Source: Amoebophrya sp. A120
Taxonomy: Eukaryota; Sar; Dinophyceae; Syndiniales; Amoebophryaceae
Direction of reading: 5' to 3'
Assembly (NCBI GenBank): GCA_905178155.1
Contig: CAJINV010000014.1
Location: 1 to 64,000 of the forward strand
DNA length: 64,000 nt
This document shows positions 42,001-54,000 of this stretch, one piece after another (position 1 is the first letter of the stretch; each line of letters starts with the position of its first letter). The notes under the pieces are model-generated. The model saw only the letters and a program-made list of their open reading frames with translations, was not told the origin of the DNA and searched no databases. A program made the position numbers and the translations under genes.

Positions 42001-45000
42001 TCCACGAAGGATAGAGCCCCGGGATTATTTCTTTTCACTGAGCGCAAGGTAGCAGGTGCACAAAAGTCCAGCTCTTCTCTTCTTCTCTTCGATAACAATA
42101 CTAATGCCTTCAATACAGCAACGCGGTTGGCGGCCACGAGCTAGGTCAGGTCCATCAGCTAATCTCTCAGATCTTCTTTCCAATCTTCAGCCCGACCCAG
42201 TCAGTCTGCTGCAAGGACGTTGCAGTTCGTGTAAGTACAGCTGAGCAGACTCGTCGATCAGACCCAAAGCTCGACTTTCTAATTACCCTGCACAGAGTCC
42301 ACTTTCGCCCCGTTTGTTGGTTTTCCAAACGTGTTCTGCTTCCCACCTCCTCCTTCGGTTACTACCGCAGCAGTTAGTGTGGCGCAAAAAACCAGTCTCT
42401 CAGTAGATCGAATTCCGAGCGACCTGCTCCAGTTTCTCCTCGTCACCGTCAAAAAAGTACTATCTTACACGTGGCGCTCGAGGTACTGCAGCTCACTCTT
42501 CGTAGTTCACGTTCTTGTTCAAAGTTTATCTTCCAAATTCAAACTGCAGTAAACAACTTCATTCATTTTACATTCGCCAACAGAAATCTGGAGTACTCAC
42601 CACCATCTCGCACCACCTATCTTTCCATATTCCAATCTTAACATCTCGCCATCAGAACTTCAACTTCTTCGCCCCGATCAACACTCCACTCCGCATGACC
42701 TTCGCAAGGTTAGCGCCGGACCGTTTGATCGGGACTCCGCCCTTCTTCGCCTCAGACTGGGACGCCGCCGGTGCGCGACTACTGCTGCTGCTGCTGCTGG
42801 CAGCCGCCTGCCGCTGCTGGCCTTGTGTCCCCTTATTTTCGCCCTGTTTCGCCTTTTTCTGGGATGGCTCCGCTGCCTGTGCGTCATTTTTATCGTTTTT
42901 GCCCGCGGCGCCCGTTCCCTTTTCCTCCTTCGCCTGCTCCTTTTGGTCGTTTTGCGCTGCGTTCTCGATTTTCCTCGCCACCTTCCGCGCCTGCTGCGGC
43001 GTACGCGGAAAATTTTCCCGGACCAAAATAGGGAGGACGAACATCCGCAGCCAGTTTTTTGTGTCGCTCTGGACGAGGGAGAGCAAGGTCATCGAGTGGG
43101 AATTTGGTTTCAGTATGACGTCCGCCCATCCCGTCGTGGGATGCACGTTGAGGAAGCGCACATATCCCGGATCCAAAGCCTTGAAGGCACTCTGCATCTT
43201 TCCCGACAGCGCGGCGCATATCTTGGCTGCATGGCTGTCGTAAGTCAGCTCTGGGTCCTCGGCTATCGTCGGTTTCCCCGTCTCGGGGTCTTTCACGATC
43301 ATCTTGCCTTGGTCGCCTTCTTTGATGATGTGGTCACGGCATTTTTGGGCTATCAGGTGCATACTTTCCATTTTCCAGAACTGGATCCGTTCCTGGTGGG
43401 TCTTGGTGTCAAAATTCGCGATGAACTCCTCTCGCTCCTCACGGAGTGCTGACGCAGTCATTATCGGGCTGGTCGCGGTGGCCATCCCGCTCGGACGTTT
43501 GTTTGACGTGGTCGATGTCAAACTCTGTAGCAAGCCGTCCTCTTCCTCCGCAGCGTCTTCCATAGGCGCATCTTCATCCTCGTCTACGAAGCTCACCGAC
43601 CGGTTGTTATTTTCCTTGCCAGCCTCACTGCCGGCTTCCTCGACGTCATTGTTCCCACCTGTTCCTAATTCCCCATGTTCCGCTTTAGCCTCCTCGGCCC
43701 AGATAGAGAAAGGCTTCAAATTATCGAATCCTTTCAAGCTCACCATGAATGACGACCGGATTTCAGCGAGCTGCTTCTGCACCGTCTCGAACGCCTTGCC
43801 GGGGGTCGATGGCGCATTTGGCGCACGGGGGTCGATGGCGCAACTGTTGCATGAACTTGTATATGCAAGAACGGCAAAAGTGAAAGGGCTAAGTTTGCGC
43901 CTTTTGCGTTACAAGTTCCGCACAGATTTAGGTGCTGTCTCGCCCCTCGCAGATTTGTCATGCGAAGCAGCTTGAGCATCTGGTGCGCGGCTTAAGGTAG
44001 TTTTGCATGACAAATTGATGTAACAGTTGAGAATGTAACGCTTGAGAATTCCATACGTCGACCCGTCCACATATGCGATGTACACGCCGAGAATGTTGCA
44101 GGTTGGCCCCTGTGCCGCCATGTAGAACTTTTCGAAGCCCAGGCACGAGTCAAAAGCGTCACACAGAGCGCTGCAGTCGTTCTTCGAGGGTGTCAAAGGC
44201 GTTTCGTCGAGCTCGAGGCGTGAGTAGTCGAGTACAAACATCGTGTTCGGCCAGGGGTTATGAAGTGCAAAAAGGTCTGGGTCTGGAAACTTGTGATGCT
44301 ACGATGTGCATGATGAAAACACTTCCGAATGCAGTCGGGCATGAGAACTTCCCAAAACGCTTCCTCATAGGCAATCCGAATGAGAAGCTGCGTTTTTGCA
44401 TGACAAAAGAGGCTGCGACTTTTGTTCGTTATGCAATACAGATTTTCTAGGTATGGAAAGCTAGCATTACAAGTCCCAACCTTCCAGACCCAGACACTTT
44501 TACAATCCATAGGGGTCCCACCCCCCGTGTTCCGGGGTGCAAACCCCAAAGCCAGCAAACTCGTACGGCTCCGGAATGATGACACACTCGTGATACCCCA
44601 AGCCCGCGAACTTCTCCAGGGGCGCGTAGTGGCACTCGGTGCTGCCTCCAGTGCAAATATGTCTGGATGTCTGGAAGGGTGGATGAACTTGTAATGCTGT
44701 CTGCGGATAATAAATTCTAAAACAAAAACTATCTGCGTTCTTGCATGAGCAGCAAGAGGAGTCCAGTTCTTGGCACGCGGAGAGGGCATTGATTTCTCAT
44801 GCGTGACAAGCATCAAGCAGCCTTCAAAAAATCTGTGATGCTAGGACTTGCATCATGCAAAATGTGCATGCCCACAAACCCCGACTCTTCTAGACCCAGA
44901 CATATTTGCAATGCATATGCTGTCGGCGGCATTGTTTTTCATGCAGCAATATGAAATGTAAAAGCATCGTACTAGTATAAATCGCATGACAAATTTCATC

Positions 45001-48000
45001 AGCAAGAGAAATGAAATTTGTAATGCGGGTTTAACTTGAGAAAAAAATAACTTGTATTGCATGAATACGATTAGTACGAGTACGATACTTTTGCACAGGG
45101 TAAGCAAGCCCCTTGGTGGAGGTGTACGTCGTTCGGCAGCCCTATGGAGGTGTCAGAATTGAAATCGACAAAGTTGAAAAAACTTGTGATGCATAAAATG
45201 CATAGACGCGAAATACGTGTGTTGCAGAGCAGGCAAGTGAGGCCGATTGCAAGCCTGTTGGGGGTTAGCGCTCGAGCTGCCAAAGTAGCATGAGAGAACC
45301 AATCTTCTTTGCCCAAACAGCATGACAAACTGGATTCAGGAACGACCAAAATTTGTCATGCGCCACTTGGAAGCTGGGTTCTAACAGGCATCCATTTTAT
45401 GCATGACAAATCTATCATTTCATTTTCAACTTTGTCAATTTCAATCCTGACAGTTCCATAAGCCCGTTACACTTCGCACAGTACCCGGCTTTGCCGCACG
45501 CGGCAAGGCATTCCCGTTATGACACCCTCAGAATGGAAATCCTCAAAGTGGAAATGATTTGTGATGCATGGAATGCGACACCAAAAAGACTGTGTTGCAG
45601 CGAACGCAATGGAAGCCGACTATGTATTGTCCTGCTACGGGTTAAGGATTGGAGTGCTGAGTAGCATGCCAGAAACGCACCCCTTTGCCTAACTAGCATG
45701 ACAGACGCGTTTTGAGTGCCCGGGAAATTTGTCATGCGCCGACTATAAATGGTGCTTCAACTGGCGTCGTTTTTTTTGCATTACAGATTACTTTCACTTT
45801 GAGGATTTCCAACCTGAGGCTTTCATACCCGTTGCCGGGGCCCGCAGTCTTTGCAGAGAGGCTGGTATCCAAGAAAAAAACGCTGCTAGTGTAAATTTGT
45901 CATGCGCAACAACATGCAAGACGAGGGCGTCTGTCATGCTTGGCCTGCATCGACGTAGGGTCCATCAAGGAGCGTTTTCACGTACTATCGTATCTGCGCA
46001 TGACAGGATTGTGCTGTCATCATGCCAGACAAATTTGTAATGCTGTTCCTCCAAAAAAGTTACACCTACAATGCTTTTTTCTTGGATAGCTGGGTAACAT
46101 CGGGCTCGGCCCCATACCCCCGGCGGACTTCCACGAGAGATAAATGCTGCTCAGGGGGTATCGAGAGGAAACATCTCCCCTCCTCATACCAAAACGAAAT
46201 CTCTGGTGCTGGATTTGTGTGCACAAATCAGCTCTGTATTGCAGGAAGGCACTGCGGCCACCTCCAAAGGCTAGCTGGGAGGATATGGGTCTAGGTGTTC
46301 AGCATGGCAAACGCCTCCCCTTTAAGCCCAGCACCATGGCAAATCGCTTCGATAATGGGGCGAAAGCTTCTGCCCTTGTCGTCTTGCAAGACGCCTGTGA
46401 TTTATGACCTCAAATCAGCAACACAAATTTTCGGAAACATAGCTTTTCCATATGGGGAGGGCGGATTTTTCATTTTCATAGGGGGGACGGGCTCCTTCTG
46501 CGCAAGAGACAAACTCTGGGAAGCAGAGTACGAATTATATCCAATCTCCGGCGGCTTCAGCCAGAAGGGCTCGCTGGCGTAAAAGTGCACCCCGCAGATG
46601 GTGAGGTAATCATCAGGAGCATTACCTATCAAAAGAAAAAAGTTCGTCACGATCACTCATGGGCATTTTTGCAATACAAAATTGTCTCTCATGCGTAAAA
46701 ATGCATCACAGCCACACTTCATAAGGGATTTCCCTAGTGTTTCTGCAATACAAGGAGAAGGCGTGATGCTAAAAAAATTTGCAATGCAAAACCTGCAACT
46801 TAGTGACTGTGACAAACTTTTTTCTCTCCATATTACCAGCAGCATTAACAATATCATCAGGCCCTATGACATACAAGGTGCGAAACGGCTGCTTTGCTTT
46901 AAGCGCGTCCTTATCAAATGCAAATATGTCTGGCGTGTTGTCTGGAAACAAGACCTTGGTACAGCACAGGGAGGAGAACGACAACGAGTTAAATTTTCAA
47001 AAGTAAAAATAAATAACAACTACGCTCAGAAAATGAGCCCGGGTCGTCTAGTAATGCTAGCTTTGCACCCCTGGTGGAACATTTGCAAATAGACGCACTT
47101 ACTGCATAGGCTTAGCAAACATATGAACTAGCATAAGAGTCGCAGCCATCTTTCTCATGCAAAAACGCAGTTTCTATTCCGGCTGCCTATGAGCAGAAAG
47201 CGCTCCGGACACTTGTCTTGCATGGCTGCGTTCGGAATTGTTTCCATCGTCCACGCTTTAGCATCACAAGTTTCCAGAGACCCAGACATATTTGCAATGC
47301 ATAGTCCTGCAGCAGGTCCACGAATTCCCCTCCCCCGCCGTTGAAGTCGTCAACTTTATGATATTCTCCGTCGCCCGCGTCGCCCCCTATGCCAACGCCG
47401 GGAACATTGTCCGAAAGTTTGATTATCAAATGCAAATTATATCCCTGGGTCTGCAAGGTTGGTGGAACTTGTGATCGCTATTTCTGCATTCTAAAAAATC
47501 AGTATTGCATGACCAGCAAGAGGGGTCCGGTTTGTGCCGCGACATGTAGTAAGTATTTTTTAGTGACCATTTCACAGACTCCTTGCGGGCGGCGTTAGAG
47601 CAGACTTAGCCTCTGCCAATTCCGTGGCGTTAGAACAGATTTAGCCTCTGCCAATTATACCCCTAGGTGGACATCATCATCACCCGTTCCACTTCCTAGT
47701 ACAGGCACCAACCGACCGCAACAGCAGAACCGCCTCCGATTTCTTATGCGTGTCTACGGCCAGTGGCCGCTAGAGGTGGCGGGCCTGGCTTACCATCCAA
47801 GCCCGTGGGCAGGGTGGAGCTCCGGTATAGCCTTGATGGGTTAGTCTTACAAACTTTAACGGCTAACGGTTTTTGTGGTTGGTTGCGCGCTGATGGGTGG
47901 GGCATTTCTCATGCGTATGGCGTTCTCAAACGTTACATTCTCAAGCGTTTGTGTTGCATGAATTTGTGATGCATGACCAGCGAGAGTGAAAGGGAGAATC

Positions 48001-51000
48001 TTGCAGCTGTTGCATTACAAACTTGGCACAGATTTAGGCGCGGTTTAACCCTTCGAGTCTTTGTTGCGCGCAGCCGCTTGGTTGCGTACATGCGAGATGG
48101 GGAGGGCATCTCTCATGGCGATGCGTGCATCCAGTTTGTGCGACATGTATCGCATCGCTTTGGCCTTTGACTCCTGTCAGGGCGGCGTTAGAACAGATCT
48201 AGCCTCTGCCAATACCGTGGCGTTAGAAAAGATTTAGGGGAGGGCATGGGGAGGCATTTTCTCATGCGGGGAGGGCATTTCTCATGCGGAATAGGCATCA
48301 GGGAGCCCTCTAAAAATCTGCGATGCTAGGTCATGCATTCGAAGCATTATGGGTCATGCAAAATATGCATGACAACCCTGGCAATCTTCCAGACCCAGAC
48401 ATATTTGCATTTGATATGGACCTATGGATTGCGAATGTGTCTGGGTCTGGAGAGTTGAACTTGTAGTGCTGGTCTTTAATTATTTGTATTTCCTGTGTAT
48501 TAATAAAAATCTGAATCTGTATTGCATGGCCAACAACAACCAAGGTCGTGCCTCTTTTGTCATACAAAAACGTAGCCTCTCATGCGAATTGCTTATGAGA
48601 AAGCGCTCTGCAATAAAGTTGTCATGCTTGGCTGCATTCGGCAACGTCTTCATCATCCGGTGCTCAGCATCATAACTTTCCAGACCCCGACTTCATATTT
48701 GCCCTTGATAGGACCCAACCACCGACGCGGGGTTCGGTAGTTTTAACAATGTTCATCAGCTCTGCCTTAGTTGGATTTGATCCGTATGACAGTGCACATT
48801 CCCCCCTCCCCCTCACGTAGTAATGCAGAATACCATTTTTTCCCTTTCTTTTGGCACTCTCTGCATGTTAAATTTTGATTTAAGAATCTCAAACAGTATA
48901 TATTACATCCCGCGTGCAGATCTGTGTCTGTCGTGCGGAAGCCACCTCTCTGCCGTTGCTTGTGTTGTTGTTGTTGTTGATGCAATAAGTACAAATGAGG
49001 GGAAGAGGTGGCGGAGTTGTGCAGTCTCATAGTCCGACTGCGGGATGCATCCAGGAAAAAACACCCATCCCCATCCAATTTGTCATGCAAAACATGCACA
49101 AAATCCACTATTTGTCATGCAAAAAATGGATGGGGATGGGTGTTTTTTCCTGGATAGGATCCACAAGCACGTAGCCGTTATTTAACCGCTGTCGACAGCA
49201 GTCCCCCCGATTCCAGATTTCCATGTAAGAAAGTGTGTGGCTTTTTCCATCCGCAAACTCCACGCGCCACCAGCCTGCCGTGTCTCTGGTGTGGCTACAG
49301 ACCGCCGGCCTGCCAGTTCGCGTGGACGCTTGGTATTTTTCCCAGCCCCACTCGGTAACCCTGCCCTTCTCGTAGTACAGCGGATCTTCCGCTTGGCCGA
49401 CAAGTTTTTCCAAAACAGTAGTCGTGTAGTCTGAGCTCTGCGTGGCTTTCAGCAGAATGGGGTTCACTCGCAGTCGCGGACTTTCCTCCCACCAGGGCAC
49501 TTCAGTTGAGGGGATGTAGAAGAGCACGCCGCACTATGAAAGTGCACAACTCCCCCTCCGCCACAACATTTGTCACGCAAAATTTTAAGTCCACCCTTTG
49601 CCTGTTAGCACTGTTTGCATGACAGGCTCCGGAATTATATCCAAAACAGCACTAGTACAACCCTCTAGGGACTTCTCACGCAATATTAAAGGCTGCATCT
49701 TTGCCAGCGCTTGTGTTGCTGTTCATGCAACTACACAAATGCGGCGGAGGGGCAGTTGTTGTGCACTCTCATACACACAGGTTTAACACATCTCGCGAAT
49801 GAGGCACCACGTACAAGTACCGAAAAGACTTCGACGCAGTTAGAGCACTTAGGTCCACCCGCTCCCCATCCTGGCAGTTGTTTTCATTATCCAATGCAAA
49901 TATGTCTGGTGTTTTGTCTGGAAACAAGACCTTGGTACAGCACGGGGAAGAGAACGACTTGAACTTTTTGAAGAAAGAAAATAAAAGAGAACTACGTGAA
50001 TGCAGTATGTAGAGAGAGATTAAACATGCTAATATGTCCACCGGTGGTACTAATTATTACTACTTATACTATCACTTGCGCAACATACAATTTGGGTGCA
50101 ATGAACTTCTGCCCACGGGGTCCCGCAGGCTCTACCGAGGTGCTACGCTGGCCAAAGCGCTAGGCACCTGGGTCGGGAAGGATGCAAGGTTTCTTTGTCA
50201 TGCTTGTCCGGCATGACTGAAGAGTTTATTGTGACGGGTGTCCAAGAAGCGAGCCGTTTGCTTGTCATGCAAAACGCAGTTTGTCGTGCGGAAAGCACAA
50301 CACTAAGCCGCCCAAATATTTTTTTCTCATGCTCGGCTGTGCATTACAGAGAGTTTAATTATATTCACAACTGTTTAATATTCACAACTAAAAAGCATTA
50401 CAAGTTTCCAGACCTCCCAGACATATTTGCATTTGATAATCTCCCTTGTACGTTGGTTCGGACGCTGAGCAGTCAACGTTGGAATCGCTACAAATTGCTT
50501 CCTGTATCCTGTGTAAAAACGTCCCCGCCCAATGGAGGGTGTCATGCAAATCTGCGTCTTCCTTAAAATGTCTCTCATGCGGAGCCCCATGAGACGCATT
50601 TTCTAGTCGTGGCTTGGAATTTGCGATAATCGAATCGGCGCGATGATGTGCAGCTCCTAGATCGGTGATGCTACTGAACTAGCTAAACACAACTACACGA
50701 CGAGGCCAAACTTGTCATGCGCAACAGCTAAACCTTGTTGAGGTGTGTAGCAGATTTCCCATCTTGACTATGGGGTGTTTATGTACTAGAAAAGACCACA
50801 TGAAAAAAGCACAGACGATAAGCAACTGACGAGTATGGGGTATTTATGTACTGGAAGAGACCAATATAAAGCACAGAGAAGCTTCAAACTTTCAGGAAAG
50901 GAAGGAGGAGAACCAACTACGACGAGAAGAGAAATTGAAATAGAAAAGCATGCTACTATGTGGCCACTGCTAATATTCTGTACTGTGCTTCTATGGTGTG

Positions 51001-54000
51001 TGGCCGTTTTTACACAGGATACTCTTGTAGTCGGGTTTGCCATCCTGAGGATCCTCGTCCACATCGGGGTCGCAGACTGGGACGTCGCCTGGCAGCTGGA
51101 TGTGGTATGATGCACCTGCACTTGCACTCATCTGCGCATTCCAAGCCGTCTCCAAGTCATTCTGCGTCGGCGCAGAATGGTTCACCCCGGGCGGATCCAA
51201 CAGGATGTGAGCGTTGTTGACGCGATCTCGTCCCACGGTGCCGGTTCGTGCTCGATTCCAAATTCTCATGCTTGAGCGTCGCGTTGTCAAACTTGGTTAC
51301 GTGGATGGACGCTGCCACGGCGTGATTTTCATTTTTGCTTGGCAACTAGTTCATATCTAGAACGGGCGGGCGCTCCGCGCCCGCCGGCCCGGCGACAAGG
51401 GGGTGCAAGGGGGAGCGAGGGAGAAAGGGCCTACAGGGTAGCGGCTAGCGCTACAGCCTCAAAACATGCTGGACAGGCGAAAAAAAGAAACGGCAGCGCC
51501 CCTGGCCTTCCTCCCTCGGTCGGCGGGAGCGAAAGAAGTGTGGGTCGAGAGAAGGCCGCGAGGCGCCAGGGGCGGTAGGGGGCGCACAGCGCAGCCCCGG
51601 TCCGAGCCGCCACAGACAGGTCCGGCGGAGAGCGTGCCAAGACCCTTTTCGACGGCCCGGGAGGCGAGTCACAGGAAGATGAACGAAAAGACAACCCCAA
51701 AAAAAAGTAAGCAGGCCAAAGCCCGGGGTCGGGGAAGAAGCAAAAAGCCCCGGAAGCGAAAGGGGAAACGCCCAAACAGGCCGAAGGGGCGAGCCGTAAA
51801 GAAACCGGAAACACGCCCGGCGGCCCAAAGGACACGGGGCAAAATCAGGCAGCCCCGGTGAGGCCGAAGAGCCCCCGCGGCCGGCAGTGGGCACGCGACG
51901 AAGCCCGGCCTAGAGAGCCACAGGTGGCAGGGGAAGGCGCAGGATGCCACCAAACCCCTCGCAACAGGGGGCGAATGGCAAGGGGCGCCAGAATGCAGCA
52001 CGAATCCGGCCCGGGGTAGCCAATCGGCGGCCGCCAGCCAGGCATCTAAGAGGGTTCGGCAAGGGGAGACCGCAGCCCCGAGCCCCCTGCCCGAGGCTCC
52101 TTGACAGGCGGCCCGGGCGAGCTTTTGTTGGTCTATTGTGTTTCCATCGGGGTTTCTGGCTCCGGCTGCATTGGCGGGTTTTCTCACTAGTGTTTCCGCT
52201 TTCCCCAAAGTCGGGCTTTTTGTCACTAGTGGCTTCACTAGTGGGCGCCTTCACTAGTGGCGCCTGTCACTAGTGCCCCTCGTGCTTTTTTGTCACGCTA
52301 AAAACACTAGCAGGATTTCTACTAGTAGCCGTTTTTCTACTAGCAGCTTTCCACTAGTAGAATTCCTACTAGTAGCTTGCAGCCCCGCGTCCGCCAGAAT
52401 TTTTGCAATAAAATTATAGATAATTGTTCTGCTGCACCAACAAGATATTGCAAAAAGGAAGGCTGCGCTTCCAGCGTGACAGGTTCGGCACGGACTGCAG
52501 AGAAGTACCTGTTGGGCTTGACGTTAATGTAGTTGATGTAAGTAGCCTGATCAACATGCAGACGAGTGTCTTCAAGAATGTGTGACGCTGACGCAGGTAC
52601 TAGAGGTTCTGCATGACAAATTTGCACAACGAGAAGCCAAGACACGACGACGTCGCAACAGCAAAGGTCCACGTAACACTGGAGGCGAACGTGATATCAA
52701 GAGCGAGTGGGCTTTCCCGTCGGCAAACTCCATGCGCCACCATGCCCCCTTACTGTTGTTTTCTGCGTTGAGGGATATCGCCAGAAAAAACTGCTTCACT
52801 GTAAATTTGTAATGCACAAAATGTATTTCTTCACAAGTGTTTGCCTTGCTGTTGCTACACATGCAAGACAGTGGGGTTTTAGCTGTGCTGTTTTCCCTTA
52901 GGAACCTTGCATGGCAAATTTCTCTGTCATGTAGAGCAAACTTGTGATGCAAAACCTGCAAAATGAAAATCCTTACAATGAAACACTTTTTTTGTACGAT
53001 AAGGGAGCAAAGGTTTTCACTACCACCACCGTGCCTGGTGTTCATGCCCTTCTCGTAGCCTAGTGGTTTTATAGCGTCATCTATCCACATCACGTTTCTC
53101 TTTTCGCTATCAAAGGCAAATATGTCTGGGTCTGGAAGATTGCCATGTTTGTCATGCATATTTTGCATGACCCGTGAAGTCTGTAATGCATGCACGAGCA
53201 TCACAGATTTTTTTTAGATTATAGAGTGCTTCCTAATGCCTATTCCGCATGAGAAAAGCCCTCTACTCCGCGTAGTCCAAACTGGAGTCCTCTTTACTGG
53301 TCACGCAATACATTTTTTTTTGAATCCAGAGACACCAGCGTCACAAGTTTAGAATCTTCCAGACCCAGACATTCTTGAATTTGATATTCGCTTATGAAAT
53401 GCAAAAGTATCGCACTCGTACAAATGCACTACAAATTTCCTCAGCATGAGAAATAAAATTTGTAATGCAGATTTGCCTTAAGAAAAACATTTGTAACGCA
53501 TGATTGCAATACGAGTACGATACTTTTGCACAGGATATCGCTCTGTGTGGCCCAAAGCTCCGACGCCGGAACCTGGACTTCCTATGCAAGAAAAAAACTG
53601 CGTAAGTGTAGCTTTGTAATGCATAACTACATGCAACAGAATTACGCCTGTCATGCCAGACAACCATGCAGTCCTCTTTTCTATGTGTGTTTTCCCTTAC
53701 AAGCCACGCATGACAGGTTTATTTCGCTCCTGTCATGTAGCGCAAATTTGTGATGCTGTCCGCGGCCAACGAATAAAGTTACACTAACGCAGTTTTGTTC
53801 TTGGATACTTCCAGCTGCTCGTCTGCAGCTCTGGTCTTTCGTTCTACCTTCACTTTCTGCCCTTTCTTCGCGATTCGAGCTCTGGAGGAGAGCCCGATGA
53901 CCTCCGTGGTGGTCTCTTTCTCCCGACTGATGCTTGTGAAATCATGCCCACGCTCTTTATTCTCGTGAGGACTTCTGCTCTGCACCGCGCTCCTCTTCGG

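Larger units (their letters stand above)
37494..43841 (-). mobile_element. Non-LTR retrotransposon (LINE) inserted in a family E introner
   Basis: Full-length or nearly so (6.35 kb), read on the minus strand: ORF1, an AP-type endonuclease, a reverse transcriptase, a short 3' UTR, and a tail of (TTGAC)-type pentamers at 37494-37517. A 12-bp target-site duplication, AACTGTTGCATG, lies at 37482-37493 and 43842-43853. The short tandem-repeat tail recalls RTE-type LINEs, but the clade is not certain. Endonuclease and RT are in different frames, so this copy is probably inactive. Confidence 0.9.
37455..44055. mobile_element. Introner, family E, split by a LINE
   Basis: Flanks cgtcg/cgtcg, exact. 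The left ~39 bp of the element lie at 37455-37493 and the rest at 43842-44055. Join in gene B: IAYVDGST|VIGPGDT. Confidence 0.87.

Noticed and set aside
51339-52273. Plus- and minus-strand frames rich in Arg, Lys and Pro
   Set aside because: Compositional artefact of the GC-rich insertion N; no conserved motif.
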